NCBI GenBank assembly: GCA_001931905.2
Contig: MSJI02000533.1
Span: 1 to 64,000 of the forward strand
Direction of reading: 5' to 3'
Length of the DNA: 64,000 nt
Source of the DNA: Cladosporium sp. IMV 00045
Lineage: Eukaryota; Ascomycota; Dothideomycetes; Cladosporiales; Cladosporiaceae
Position numbers and translations under genes: made by a program
The notes under the pieces: model-generated
The model's input: only the letters and a program-made list of their open reading frames with translations
The model's database searches: none
Told to the model about the DNA's origin: nothing
Shown: positions 1 to 10,978 of the stretch, one piece after another
Layout of the letters: each line of letters starts with the position of its first letter
Numbering within the stretch: the stretch's first letter is position 1

Positions 1-93
1 AAAAAAAAAAAGGACGAGAGAGAGACATCCAAAAACAACCCTCTCCCCTCCCGTTCCCCTCAACACGCAGGCGCTAACACCACCCCTCCCCAG

Positions 94-514
94 CCTTTTT
101 CATGCTCTGGATGGGCTTCCTCTGCTTCATCTACATGATCTGCGCGCTCCGCACCAACGTCGTCTTCTTCCTCATCTTCCTCTTCCTCGTCCCGGCTTTC
201 GGCTGCTTGGCCGGCGCCTACTGGCACTTAGCCATGGGGAACGCGGGGACGGCGAGCACGTTGGTCGTGGCGGCGGGTGCGCTGACGTTCGTCTGCGATC
301 TCTGCGGGTGGTGGATTTTCTTCGCCATCTTGCTCGCTTCGCTCGATTTCCCGTTTCAATTGCCTGGTGAGTTTTTCTTGCGGGTGTGGTTTGGTTCTAG
401 TCTGAAGTGCGTTGTACTGATGTGATGTCTTTCACAGTTGGCGATCTCTCGGGTGTCATCAAGGGAGCCAACCAGAAGGCCAAGGAGCGAGAGAGGGCTG
501 GGTATGATGCTTGA
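94..514 (+). CDS. GPR1/FUN34/YaaH (ATO) family acetate/ammonia transporter, 3' part
   Basis: Model is join(<94..366, 438..514), open at the 5' side because the window starts inside an intron. A CTAAC branch site at 73-77 and a pyrimidine-rich acceptor ending CCCCAG at 93 mark the end of that intron. The visible part carries the last three or so membrane helices of an ATO-type protein: a run with ICALRTNVVFF, then LAGAYWHLAMGN, then a helix before DFPFQLP. The family exports or imports acetate and ammonium at the plasma membrane. The second intron (GTGAGT to TTCACAG) gives the usual family ending, VGDLSGVIKGANQKAKERE, with a short cytosolic tail. The family call rests on the helix pattern and the AYWHLAMGN and DFPFxLPVGDLS motifs. 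Which substrate this paralogue carries cannot be told. Confidence 0.85.
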
Positions 515-1120
515 GATGGTGCTGGTCTGGGGATCTGGAACGGTTAATGATATGATGTGGGAGGGAATTGGAAGGGTTTCTCGGGCACTAAGATGGCTTG
601 TTTCTTCGTGATACCAGTGCTTGTGTCTTGACTTGTGTTTACAATATAAGATTGGGAAGGATGTTGGTTTTTGCAGATGACGATTGTCTTTACTCTCATC
701 TCTTGTTTTGATATATTCTTTTGCTGAAATGGAAGTATCTTCATATCTTGCTTCCAGACACCTGTTTGAGATTTGCCACGAGTGCCGACACCAAGCACAT
801 CTTGTTAGACACTGATCGTCTCCTCGATTTGTTAGCAACAACACTCTTCCTCTGAAGTCGTGGGACGTTTCATGCCTCAGGCATTACATTCACACGGTGG
901 CCCCTGCCCCGCGGGTTCCAGAGGAGGGCTGCTGCAGGTGAGAAGAAGTGGGAGGAGCGAACTGGGTAGCTGGGGTTGTGCGGATTACGTCGGTCATCAC
1001 ACATCCCACTTTCCTTCTTCCGCTTGATAACTTAGACCCCTCTCCCAACAGAAACATAAACACAGTAACTACACAACAACCACACCTCTCACCAATACCA
1101 CTCTTGAGATAACATTCAAA
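515..1120. other. Intergenic: 3' end of transporter gene and acyl-CoA-binding protein promoter
   Basis: No supported gene. The first part is the likely 3' untranslated region of the transporter. The last 70 or so bases are rich in A and C, ending just before ATG 1121, as in highly expressed fungal leaders. Confidence 0.6.
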
Positions 1121-1548
1121 ATGCCTGCCGCCCAAACCCCCGAGTTCAAGAAGGCCGTCGAGGACAGCCGCACCCTCACCCAGAAGCCCACCAACGATGA
1201 GCTCCTCGAGGTAAGACATGCTAGAGCTAGAAAACAAGCACATGGCAATCCAGACATCCGAACGGCGCTGACACACGGCTATCTTCCAGATCTACGGTCT
1301 GTTCAAGCAGGGCACCCAAGAGCAGAAGTTCGAGGACGCCCCCGCACCCGGCATGTTCGACCTGAAGGTATTGTCGTCTCCAACTCTTTCCCCACGACAC
1401 TTGAACAACTCCTAATAACGACCTTTTTTCTATTCTACAGGGCAAGGCCAAGTACAACAAGTGGGCCGAGGTCAAGGACATGAAGCCCGAGGAGGCGCAG
1501 AAGAAGTACGTCGAGGCCGTTAAGAAGCTCGTCGCCAAGTACAAGTAG
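1121..1548 (+). CDS. ACB1: Acyl-CoA-binding protein
   Basis: Model is join(1121..1210, 1290..1367, 1441..1548), encoding 91 residues, close to the usual 86-90 of single-domain ACBPs. Both introns have clean GTAAG/GTATT donors and CAG acceptors, and all exon ends fall between codons. The four-helix ACB fold is recognisable: an N-terminal helix (FKKAVEDSRTL), the YGLFKQGTQ segment at residues 32-40 that lines the acyl-CoA pocket, and GKAKYNKWAEVKDM at 57 onward, where the family has KGKAKWDAW. Here Tyr replaces the usual Trp before the conserved second Trp, a mild substitution. The protein binds medium- and long-chain acyl-CoA esters in the cytosol and buffers them for lipid synthesis and beta-oxidation. 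Start chosen at the only ATG in frame, preceded by an adenine-rich context. Confidence 0.96.
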
Positions 1549-2151
1549 AGAGGTCGTACTGCTATTGGAGGGGAAAGAGATAAGATGATGATGATATAAA
1601 CACCTTTTTTCGGTTCTATACGCGAGTATGAATTTCATGTGTCGATGGACTTGGATACTTGATCTCTTCGGTGCGTGGTTCTTGGGCTGTGTTGTTGCCT
1701 GACGGTAGTAGCAAGCGGTGTGCACGCAGTCTTCGCATAAGAGTGAAGTCCTGGTGACGATGAGATTCTTTGCAACAGACGAACTTCCTGGCCATCGTCT
1801 GTGGGTCACTTGAAATCTAAGCGGTAGGCATGCCGGATCCTTTGCACGAATCAGGTAGATCTGCACTCTCTAGGGCGTGGAGTGCAAGATCTATGAATGA
1901 ATGTTGAGCTGATAGGTTTCCATCAAGAATACAACGAACAACCTCGCTCAATCTTGTTGGTGAAGTGTCAACTCAGCAACTCTGTTATATCACCTTCTTG
2001 CGGCTATTTTCAGTCCATTAAACATCAAACACCGAGACCCTGTTCCCGACCACGAGCCGTAAGGTACCTACCTACCAAGCTTACCTGAACTCAATCCGTA
2101 TCTTCAGGATTCATCAACCAACACCTCAGCACATTGTGGCTATTCGGTACT
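1549..2151. other. Intergenic between ACB1 and MFS transporter
   Basis: Holds the ACB1 3' region and the promoter side of the next gene. No conserved coding segment, RNA gene or repeat was seen. Confidence 0.6.
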
Positions 2152-3585
2152 ATGGCCGCTTCTTCTGACGCGGAAGCCAACAACTCATCGACGGTTGCCA
2201 TTCAACCAATGCAACTCGATGAAAGCCTACACGACGGACAAGCCCTGCCTCAAGTAGATGGTGGCAAAGATGCATGGCTCGTATTGGGTGGATGTTTCGT
2301 TTTGGAAGCTCTTGTATGGGGGTGAGCACATCGCGTCCTTCAAGATCCTACTAAAAACCTCCACGCTGACGCAGTGTCAGATTCCCTTACTCTTTCGGTG
2401 TGTTTCAAAACTACTACTCCACCCACGAACCTTTCGACCGCCAACCGTCAGGCGTAGCGGCGATTTCCACAACCGCCAGTGGAATCATGTTCATCGCCTC
2501 GCCGCTAGTAGCTGTTCTGGTCCAGCGATTTCCAAGAAGTAGACGTCTGGCGAATTTTGTTGGCCTAGCAGTCTTGACAATCGCTTTGGTTGCCGCCTCA
2601 TTCACTAACACCACTGGTGCTTTACTGGCAACGCAAGGCGTGTTGTTTGCCATAGGCGGTCTGACCATGTACTTTCCAGCAATGTATGTCATTGATGAGT
2701 GGTTTATTGCCAGGAAAGGTCTTGCGTTCGCAGTGATCTGGACTGGAACAGGGGTGGGTGGTGCCATCTTCCCTTTCGTTTCCCAGTGGCTGTTGGACCA
2801 ATATGGCTTCCGCACGGCCTTGAGAGTCTGGGCCATAGTAATAGTGAGTAACTAAACACACCCAACCGACTAGACATCAATTCTAACCTCCCACGCAGTT
2901 CACACTCGCCACACCCTCCATCCTCGCAACAAAAAACCGCCTCCCCGCCTCTCACACCAGCACCCTCCGCCCCCTCAACCTGACTTTCATGAAACTCGCT
3001 CCCTTCTGGATCTACTCCTTCGGCAACATGATGCAATCCATCGCCTACTTCCTCCCGCAACTGTGGATCCCCTCTTTCGCGCGCGAAACCGGCCTCCCGC
3101 CCATCTCCGGCCCGCTGGCACTGTGCCTGCTGAACCTCGCTGCCTGCGGCGGCTACATTTCGCAGGGCGTTATCGTCGACCGCTACCATGTAACGGTGGC
3201 CATATGCGTGGCCACACTGGGCTCGGTGGTGGCGATTTTCGTCTTCTGGGGTCTGACGACTTCGCAGGCCATGCTTTACGTTTTTGTGGTCTTGTGGGGT
3301 TTGACCGGTGGTGGGTTCTCGGCGAATTGGGCCGGTTGCGCTGCTGCGATTAGGAAGGAGGGGTATCATGTTGATACCGGGATGGTGATTTCTTTGCTCT
3401 GTGTGAGTAAGGGGGTGGGGTCGGTGGTTTCGGGGCCGATTAGTGAGAGGTTGCTTGGTGTGGGTGCTTGGGACGATGCTGGGTTCGCTTATGGTTCGAG
3501 GTATGGTGTTGTGATTGTTTTTACGGGACTGAGTGCCACTTTGGGGGGCGCTGCTTGTGTTGGGAGGCTGGCTAAGGTGGTTTGA
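2152..3585 (+). CDS. MFS transporter, monocarboxylate-porter (MCT)-like
   Basis: Model is join(2152..2321, 2381..2843, 2899..3585), 439 residues. The protein has a hydrophilic head of about 40 residues, then the MCT-type opening DGGKDAWLVLGGCFV and WGFPYSFGVFQNYYS, where fungal MCT-like proteins have W-G-F-P-F-S-F-G-V-F. Two bundles of helices follow, separated by a short loop near RLPASHTSTLRPLN, with PISGPLAL and YISQGVIVDRYHV in the second half. The first intron has two possible acceptors six bases apart (2374 and 2380); the second is preferred because it restores WGFPYS and sits farther from the branch site CTGAC. The family moves monocarboxylates or other small anions across the plasma membrane; the substrate here is unknown. 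It lies tail to tail with the dioxygenase gene, 182 bases away. Confidence 0.88.
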
Positions 3586-3767
3586 TGACATGATCATCGG
3601 GGGATCATTACTACAAGCTTTGAAAATGTAAATATCAATGAGCGAGAATCGTATTCGAAGAAGGGCAGTACCTCCATGGATTGATCATCGTCTTATGCAG
3701 TCTAGAAATCATCAATTGTTTCAAAATCGTATCGAGGCATTACTTCACAAACAATGCAAATTCTACA

Positions 3768-4967
3768 CTACCTATTTGTCACAGAATCATCATCAAGCGC
3801 CTGCACGACCTGCGCCCAATCTTGGTCTCCATAAGCTCCAGGAACCCGCTCCCCATCAAACAAGCTCGCAAGAACCTTTCGATCCTCCTGATCGCCCTCC
3901 CACGGCTGCCTCCCATGCTGAGCGATAATATTATCATAAACAAGAACATCGCCCTGCTGCCACTTATGCAACACGCGAATCTCATCGGTAATACGAGCCA
4001 GATGAGCCAGGTACTCTTCAGGGATAGGCGTGCCATCGCCGTAAAGCTGCTGAGTGATATTTCGACCCGTACCGTTGACTTTTGCGTTCTGATAGTACGC
4101 CACCAGACCGGTGAAGAGAGTCGGCAGCCCCGTCTGCGGCTGCGTGCGGATTGCGGGTAGACGGTGCGTCAAGACGAGGCCGCCGTCGTCCGTCCATTCC
4201 CACGTCGTGTGCTTGCCCCTGCCGTATCGAGCAATTTGGGCCTCGATCTTGGAGCGTCTGGTGGCCTCGTCGTCGTCCGGCTCGATGTGTTTGCCGAAGG
4301 CTTGTTTCAATGTCGAGCCGCCTTCGTACTGCTTGGCTGGTTTGTAGGTGACTTTGCTCAGGATGCCTTTCTCGGCGAGGGCTTTGATGAGAGCTGGGAT
4401 TTCTTGCTGTGCGCGGTGGAAGAGCTCGAGAGATGACGAGATTGGCGATTCGCCGCCGGTGTGAGGCGCTTTGTGTGCGTAGAAGAAAATGTACTCAGGC
4501 GCGTGCGGGACTTGAGGTGATTCGTTGTGATTGTAGACGAGGACTTCTTTGGGGGCTTCATTGGCTGGTCCGATGTTCGGTGCTAGTTCTGGTCGGTCGA
4601 CGACGATGCCGATAATCTCGTGGGGTCTGTAGCCGAAGGCGTGGGCGAATTTGCTGAAGTCGTGGGCGTTGTGGATGGGTAGGCCTCTGAACAAGAGAGT
4701 CCCGTGAGCGGCTAGCTTCTTCGTTAAGAAGCCGTCTTGTGCTTGTAGCGTTTTGATTGTTTCGATCACGTTGTCCAGACTTATGTCGGAGCGATCGTGC
4801 TCGGCTGGACGAAGCGCGAGAGGACTGATAGTTCCTGGTAGATGAGGTGGACCGAGTTGTTTCTGATTACTATCTGGTAGGTTGAATGCTTCTAATGTGA
4901 TCTGAGGTGGCCTCATGTCTTTCGACGGCAACGATGTGCCTGGCAAAGCATTCGAAACGGCAGCCAT
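3768..4967 (-). CDS. TauD/TfdA-family Fe(II)/2-oxoglutarate-dependent dioxygenase
   Basis: Single-exon gene of 399 residues, using the ATG at 4967; the frame stays open about 49 codons further upstream but that stretch looks like leader, not protein. The iron-binding facial triad is visible: H147 and E149 in the motif YNHNES and H351 in DNIIAQHGRQPW, followed by R363 in RKVLASL, which would bind the 2-oxoglutarate carboxylate. Around H147 the context (PHAPEYIFFY, GGESPISS) matches the fungal TfdA branch that uses HxE rather than the HxD of yeast Jlp1-type sulfonate dioxygenases. So it should hydroxylate a small substrate with release of CO2 and succinate; the substrate cannot be read. It is divergent from the UNC93-like gene and near two flavin monooxygenases, which suggests a catabolic or detoxifying role (inference). 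No signal peptide or membrane segment. Confidence 0.9.
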   Translation of the reverse strand: MAAVSNALPGTSLPSKDMRPPQITLEAFNLPDSNQKQLGPPHLPGTISPLALRPAEHDRSDISLDNVIETIKTLQAQDGFLTKKLAAHGTLLFRGLPIHNAHDFSKFAHAFGYRPHEIIGIVVDRPELAPNIGPANEAPKEVLVYNHNESPQVPHAPEYIFFYAHKAPHTGGESPISSSLELFHRAQQEIPALIKALAEKGILSKVTYKPAKQYEGGSTLKQAFGKHIEPDDDEATRRSKIEAQIARYGRGKHTTWEWTDDGGLVLTHRLPAIRTQPQTGLPTLFTGLVAYYQNAKVNGTGRNITQQLYGDGTPIPEEYLAHLARITDEIRVLHKWQQGDVLVYDNIIAQHGRQPWEGDQEDRKVLASLFDGERVPGAYGDQDWAQVVQALDDDSVTNR

Positions 4968-5555
4968 GATGACAGACGTGTGAAGTTGACCAGTGAGACG
5001 CACCCCGAGCAGGGAACGGCCACGGCTATAAGTCCACCAGACCCGAGGATAAGCATATCGGTTCGCTTGGATCGATCCATCGTTCAGAGCTGCAACCACG
5101 TGCAGATTGGTCATGGATCAGCGAGATGTTTGGAGAAGCTGTAGATAGCGAGTCTTGGGCGTTCCATTGCTGTATCGTACCATCTCAGAATGGTGAAACG
5201 CACTATGAGGAGGATCAGGCACCAGGAGAAGCAAGATCCTCGCATCAGATATTACTAACATGTCTTTTACAAGTTGGTCTGATTTTTGATTTCTCTAATT
5301 TTTCGAGGGGTCTCAGCCATGATGCTATGATGCTGCAGATGATCGACATCGCGACATGCAGCTGCCATGCACTTCCTCAAACTTAGTTGATATGGCGTGC
5401 TTGGGATCGCTCGGATTTTTGGCCGACATTTATGAGCGATTGTTTATCGGCGTTTGATATGGTATCTTTTCTTACATCCCGTCCTTTGCTTTTTATGAAC
5501 GTTAGTCGTGAAGCTAGTGATTTTGATCAAATTACTCCTGTCGAACAACACCGCC
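4968..5555. promoter_or_regulatory. Shared divergent promoter region (dioxygenase / UNC93-like)
   Basis: This 588-base stretch lies between the start codons of two genes read in opposite directions. No gene was found in it. Co-regulation of the pair is possible but no specific operator was identified. Confidence 0.4.
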
Positions 5556-7134
5556 ATGTCCGGCATACCAGCGTCGCAAGGCAAGGAGCCTCTGGAAGAT
5601 GTGGAGCTTCAAACCTCGCCACCAGACATCGGCACGGCTCAGAATGACACGAAGACTCGTATACCATTCTTTCGGAGCACACTGTTCCAGATTCTGGTGG
5701 TTGGATCTTGTGCGTTTTGTGCACCCGGGGTAAGTGGCACCGCCAACATATTCTTAACCATCACGATGCTAAAATTACTTCACAGATATGGAACGCTATG
5801 AACGGCCTTGGTGTCGGTGGCTCGCAGAGTCCCGACCTTGTGAATGCCGCCAATGCTCTTCTCTACGCTTTCATGACAGTCACTTGCTTCCTAGGTCCAT
5901 GGGTAAGTTGTTCAGTGAGACATTTCTCAAAGACATCGACGCTAACATTGGGTGTAGTTAACAAACCTCATTGGGTTCAAATGGACGCTAGCCTTTGGAA
6001 GTATTGGCTACCCATTGTATGCTGCTGGGTTGTACGTCAACAATAGGACTGGAGCGACTTGGTTTGTGTATTTTGGAAGTATTGCTTGTGGTATTAGCGC
6101 TGGTTTCTTCTGGAGCGTGGAAGGTAATTGCGCTATGCGAGACTCCTAGATTGGAAGAGGTGCTAACAGAGCTTCGAATAGGTGCAATTGCAACGGGGTA
6201 CCCTGAGCAGCATAAACGGGGTCGATATATCGCAACCTGGTTCACCTTCAGAAACTTCGGCAATGTCGTTGGAGGCTCGATCTCGCTTGCTCTGAACGTC
6301 AACAGGACACAGGCCGGCTCAGTCGGATGGCAGACATATATTGCGTTCATTGTGATCCAATGCCTGGGATTCTTCATCGGGTCTCTACTTTCGAATCCCG
6401 AGAAGGTGCAGCGTAAAGACGGTACTCGTATCGAAGCACCCAAGGGTATCAACTGGCGTGTTGAGCTTCGAGAGATGTGGCGTCTGGCTCGAAGTAGGTC
6501 GATCGTTCTCCTCATCCCACTCTTCTGGTACTACGGCTGGTGTCAGGCATACCCAGGAACCTACCTCGCCACGTACTTTACCGTCCGCTCAAGAGCCCTC
6601 GGCAGTCTAAGTTTCGCCATCAGCGGCACCTTTGGCACCTGGCTCAGTGGAGTCCTCGTCGATGTTGCATGGACGAAAAGTCGCCAGACTCGCGCGATTG
6701 TGACTTACATCATCATCGCCTCCCTCAATAGTGGATCCTGGATCTGGGCGGTGTATATCCAGAACGAATTCAGATTCACAAAGCCGGTACTGGACTGGGC
6801 CAACCAGTCAACTTTCGGAAGAGGCTTTGGCTTGTATGTTTTCGAGCGTGTCAGCGTCTCGATGGTGGAGAATTACATCTACTGGTGCATCTCGAATCTT
6901 TCGGATTCGCCCGGTGACCAGATCAGATATAGCTCCTTGCTGCGCGGCATTGAGACGGCAGCTGTTTGCATTGGCTTCGGCGTGCAAGCGATACCGACTC
7001 CGCTGATAGCGACAGCGAGTATCAACTGTGGTCTGTGGTTCTTCGCATTGCCTTTTAGTTATTTCGCCACTGTCCAGGTTGTTCGGAAGTTCAGAGAGCA
7101 GGATAGCGGCAAGGCACAGGACAACAGGGCGTGA
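5556..7134 (+). CDS. UNC93-like (DUF895) major facilitator membrane protein
   Basis: Model is join(5556..5729, 5786..5902, 5958..6123, 6182..7134), 469 residues. The upstream ATG at 5508 in the same frame is less likely because the stretch between is atypical and the family starts with a polar head of about 45 residues. Typical features: RSTLFQILVVGSCAFCAPGI at the first helix, then IWNAMNGLGVGG, YPLYAAGLYVNN, and WFVYFGSIACGISAGFFWSV with GAIATGYPEQHKRGRYIATW next to it, which is the hallmark of fungal UNC93-like proteins. About eleven to twelve hydrophobic segments fit the MFS fold. The donor of the third intron (GTAATT) and the acceptor GAATAG are weaker than the others, but the join restores the family motif. 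The molecular role of fungal members is not known; some lie near metabolic clusters. It shares its promoter with the dioxygenase gene. Confidence 0.88.
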
Positions 7135-7480
7135 GGGTGGAGGGTGATGCAAAGACGTCTGGCACGCTCTTGACAGCTGCCTTCCACCATTTGGTCAGCC
7201 AGACATCAGCAGCATCTTGCAATACAATACATGAGTCCATTGAGGATATGTCGAAATGTGTAGAACATGTTTGAAAATGGTACATGTACTCTATACCGTC
7301 CTGTTCCTTCGGAGGTGATGCTGAGCCCGGGCCAATCGCGCCTCAAGAAGTGTGACGTTCTTCTCCATCGCAGCACAAGCTCTCGAGAGCTCAGAGAAGC
7401 GCTGCTCTTTCACCAAAACCACATTTTTTTTTTCTTGCAAACTCCAAGTACTCAAACACAAATCACGATACAGACACGAC
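7135..7480. other. Intergenic upstream of TIM21
   Basis: No gene seen. The end contains an unbroken T tract near 7425 and an A/C-rich leader before the TIM21 start. Confidence 0.6.
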
Positions 7481-8206
7481 ATGGCGAGCAAACTGGTACC
7501 ACTGAGGCTGGCCTCGCCTCTTTTCGTATTCCGCGCCGGCTTCCGCCCAGCAATCGCACCCGCAGCACCTCTCAATGCCCGTCTCGCAACACAGTCCTCC
7601 ATCCCCAAACCTCCGCCCACCCCCAAAAGACGTTCTGTCACAGTCGCAAACGACACAGGGCGGGTACCATGGCGAGACCTCTCGATCGGCGAAAAAGCCG
7701 CTCGCACAACACAGCAGACCTTCAACCTCGGCCTCGTGCTAGTCGGCATCGCCGCAACCGCCGGCGTCTTCACAGTCCTCTACCTCGAAGTCTTCAGCAC
7801 AGATAGCAAAACGGCAGTCTTCAACCGAAGCGCAGACCGCGTGCGCAAAGACCCCAAATCCATCGAGATCCTGGCCGGCGAGGGAATGCACACGAAGCGC
7901 GAGATCACCGCGCACGGCGAGCCTTCGCACAGCCGCTGGGCGAGGAACAGGACGATCGCCAGCAGGATCGAGACTGACAAGGCTGGCGTGGAGCATTTGC
8001 ACATGCATTTCTATGTCGAAGGGCCGGCCGCGCATGGAACTGTGACTCTGCATATGACAAAGGCGCCTGGGGAGAAGGACTTCGAGTACAGAACGCTCTT
8101 TCTGGATGTACCTGGGCATTCGAGACATTATCTTGTCAATCAGGATGGGCTTTCGTCAGGTTTGTCGAAATCTGGAGGCAGGTTGTTTGGCGTGCGGTGG
8201 AATTGA
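7481..8206 (+). CDS. TIM21: Mitochondrial import inner membrane translocase subunit Tim21
   Basis: Intronless gene for 241 residues, within the usual range for fungal Tim21. The first 30 or so residues are basic, hydroxylated and free of acidic residues (PLRLASPLFVFRAGFRPAIA), as expected for a matrix-targeting presequence. A single membrane span (FNLGLVLVGIAATAGVFTVL) lies near residues 77-97, followed by the intermembrane-space domain with FSTDSKTAVFNRSADRVRKD and the VEHLHMHFYVEGP strand. Tim21 tethers the TIM23 complex to TOM and respiratory complexes and helps sort presequence proteins into the inner membrane. The ATG at 7481 is chosen because it begins the presequence; an earlier in-frame ATG at 7352 would add unrelated residues. 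This housekeeping gene interrupts the surrounding metabolic genes. Confidence 0.94.
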   Translation: MASKLVPLRLASPLFVFRAGFRPAIAPAAPLNARLATQSSIPKPPPTPKRRSVTVANDTGRVPWRDLSIGEKAARTTQQTFNLGLVLVGIAATAGVFTVLYLEVFSTDSKTAVFNRSADRVRKDPKSIEILAGEGMHTKREITAHGEPSHSRWARNRTIASRIETDKAGVEHLHMHFYVEGPAAHGTVTLHMTKAPGEKDFEYRTLFLDVPGHSRHYLVNQDGLSSGLSKSGGRLFGVRWN

Positions 8207-8688
8207 GTGGTTACAAAAGGATCGCCCAAAGGCGTGTTAGTCGACGGTATCTGCAGCATTGGCAGTCGACCGAAGAATTGTATGAAATACTGTCATTTTG
8301 ACTTGTAATTCATTAGGTTCATGCAGCCCTGATCACTCTCATGAGAAGTCGTCTGGGAACTCCATTGCAGACATCATATTACAAATGCATCCCGGCCACT
8401 ACACTGGCTGGATGTTGATACCCAGGGGCGGAAATCGACGCAATTCATCCTTTGGAGACAGGGAGTTTTGTATGTGGCTTCAACCAGAGCAGCATGCTGA
8501 ACTCGATCGAGGCTTTCTCTGATATACGCCGCTCATCAAATCATTGCACAGCAATCTCTCAGACTCAAAGCGTTCAAAGGAATACTCATACCTCTTCATT
8601 CATGTATCTAAAGCCATTTCTATTCATTCGATCCCTTCTAGCGAAAACCCATTGACCGGCACAAACTATCAACATCCCACCTCGGTCT
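8207..8688. other. Convergent intergenic region
   Basis: Lies between the stops of TIM21 and the DAL5-type permease gene. No gene, RNA or repeat was seen. Confidence 0.6.
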
Positions 8689-10528
8689 CTACAACATCCA
8701 GGTGCGACTATCGCCTCTCGCGTCCTTCACGCCCTTGGCGTTCATCCGACCGTACAAGATGCGAAGACTAAAGGCTATGAGAGCAGTGGCAAAGCTGCAC
8801 GCAGCGCAAGTGAAGTTGCCGGTCGGGTATCCAATCGACCTCTCATCTGCGATCCAAATCCACTGCGCGATGACCTGACTAACGCCTGCGCCGCTGTTGT
8901 TGAGTGCCTGCACGCGTGTTAGAAAGATTGTACAATAGCTTCATCAGGCTATTCGTCTTCACTTACCGCAGCAATCCCAAGAGTCACGATCGATGGCACG
9001 TTGCACGTCACCCAGGCGCTCAGAGGGCCGGAGCTGGGGAAGGCTCCGCAGGCGCAGAGGAAAAGGCAGCCGTATCTTTGCGTGTACGCGTCTGCAGGCA
9101 GGAGTCCTGCCGTGAGCCATCCGATGCCTCCAATGGTGGAGCTTGCTGTGATGTGCCAACCACGAGCGTTGTTTCGGTCTGCGCTCCAGCCCAGGAACAG
9201 GCAGACGAAGTAGCCGCAAATCCATGGCGGAACTGTCGACTCTGTTAGCGGGCGGCGAACTGCAAATTGCTCCGGTGTCTGGACTCACCAGTCATAAGCT
9301 GCGCTTGGATGGACGAATAGCCAAGTCCATTCACAATCGTTGGGGTAAAGAAGGTCAGCGAACCGAGTGGCACGCAATCGCAAATGTATGCCAGGTAATG
9401 CGCGAGCATTCTCGGGCTGAAGCAGGTCTCCAACACTTCACGTCTCGTTGAGCGCTCGTTCGTGTATCCGCCTCCTTTTACTTTGATGCGTGCTTCGATG
9501 AATTTTTTGTCATCGTCGGTCAGCCATTTGGCGCTCGAAGGGTAGTCCGGGAGGAAGAACAGCGTCAGCAGTGTACAGAACACTGTGATCAGGCCTTCGA
9601 TGATGAACTATTGGAGATTAAGGAGATCAGCACGCATCCATCGAAAATTGAGGTCATCTTCATCGGTTTGGAGAAGTGGCAGGGCTTTTCACTTACCAGC
9701 CAGCGGAACCCTTCCAAACCTGCGGCTCCGTTCATGAATCCAACACCGTAGGCGATACATCCACCGAAAGCGCCAGCGGCGGTAGCTGATGCTAGCACGA
9801 ATGCGATACGAACGGAGCGCTCTTCGACGGGATACCAGAAGGTGATCAGGTAGATGATGCCTACGGCAAGTCAGCTGGATGCCCATGCACGGCGACTATA
9901 TCAGATCTCCAATGGCACCGTCCGGCTCAGCCATGATAAACAGCCCTGCAGGCTCCTCTGCTATCGTCAGGACTCAACATACCTGGGAAGAATCCGGCCT
10001 CAAAGACACCAATGAAGAACCGCAGCACCGTGACTTGCGTGAAATTCTGCACACCCGCAAATCCAATGGTGAAAATACCCCAGCTCAACAACAGGATGGC
10101 CAACCATCTCGAAGGCCGAACGTAGCGTTTCATAATCCAGTTGGACGGCACTTCGAAGACGGCGTAGGAAACTGCGAAGAGCGAGACGGCAATCGCGTAC
10201 TGGAGGTCCGACATGTTGGTCGCCTGCATGAGGGAATCGCCAGTCTCTTGATTCAGCAGTTTCGAATTGCCTATGTTGCCTCTGTCGAGGTAGTTGAGTA
10301 AATACATCCAAGCGCAGAGCGGCAGGATTCGAAGGTCCATCTTTCGACGCAGTTTGCCGGCGCGAGGCTTGTCGTTGAGCCAGGAGTCGTGTTCGGCTTG
10401 GGAGATGTCTTTGTGCTGTTTGTATGTCAGTTTGATGAGGTAAACGAATGGGGTTATGTGTCTGATGATACCGATGTGTCGCTGGCATTCTCCAGCTGCA
10501 TCACCTCGTCCTTTTTGGTTTCATCCAT
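8689..10528 (-). CDS. MFS anion:cation symporter of the DAL5 (allantoate/organosulfur permease) type
   Basis: Model is complement(join(8689..8907, 8967..9232, 9289..9607, 9697..9860, 9983..10415, 10472..10528)), 485 residues; all six exons keep phase. The first exon is only 57 bases and encodes a polar head. The DAL5 signature LNYLDRGNIGNSKL follows the first helix, and later motifs include EVPSNWIMKR, WGIFTIGFAGVQNFTQ, RFFIGVFEAGFFPG, and the loop DYPSSAKWLTDDDKKFIE joining the two halves. This family covers yeast Dal5 (allantoate), Seo1 and Soa1 (organosulfur compounds), Tna1 (nicotinate) and many uncharacterised relatives. The intron at 9861-9982 is 122 bases, longer than its neighbours. 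It lies upstream-to-downstream in tandem with the two monooxygenase genes on the same strand, so it may supply their substrate (inference). Confidence 0.9.
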
Positions 10529-10978
10529 GATGGCGGTGGAGATCTCGTAGAAGACACTATGATGATGAAGGAGAGCGATTGTTCACTGTGAAAGGAAAGA
10601 CAAAACAGCAATGAGAGTGAAGTCAAGGAAGATCAAACTACAATACACCTCGGATATAGGCCAGCAAAGAACCCACATCCCACTTGGCCGCCATCAGCGG
10701 CGGACATCGATCTGCATGATGCGAGACACACGCATGTGGTTATAACTTCTGACTCGGCACATCAAGTATCGAAGGAGGTCTTTGGGTGGTTCAAAGGAAG
10801 GAGATTGTGGGGACACAACGTGGGGAAGCGCGTGCGGGGGACCAAAGAAGACACAAGATCGTCGTTCAAAGAGGCATGTTCTAAACCCTCCCACGGTTTC
10901 GTGCTTGACAGAAGCATGTCATTAGCCCTGGACAAAAGTCAGTCCGTACGGAAGCATGTCGGCATTTAAGAGGCAATA
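10529..10978. other. Intergenic, DAL5-type permease promoter and monooxygenase 3' region
   Basis: No gene seen. Permease and monooxygenase are on the same strand, so this contains the promoter of one... specifically the upstream side of the permease, whose start is at 10528, and the tail of the next gene, which ends at 10979. Confidence 0.55.

Noticed and set aside
2704..3597. Open frame of 297 codons on the minus strand
   Set aside because: It is antisense to the MFS transporter and has no domain; the plus-strand gene explains the open frame.
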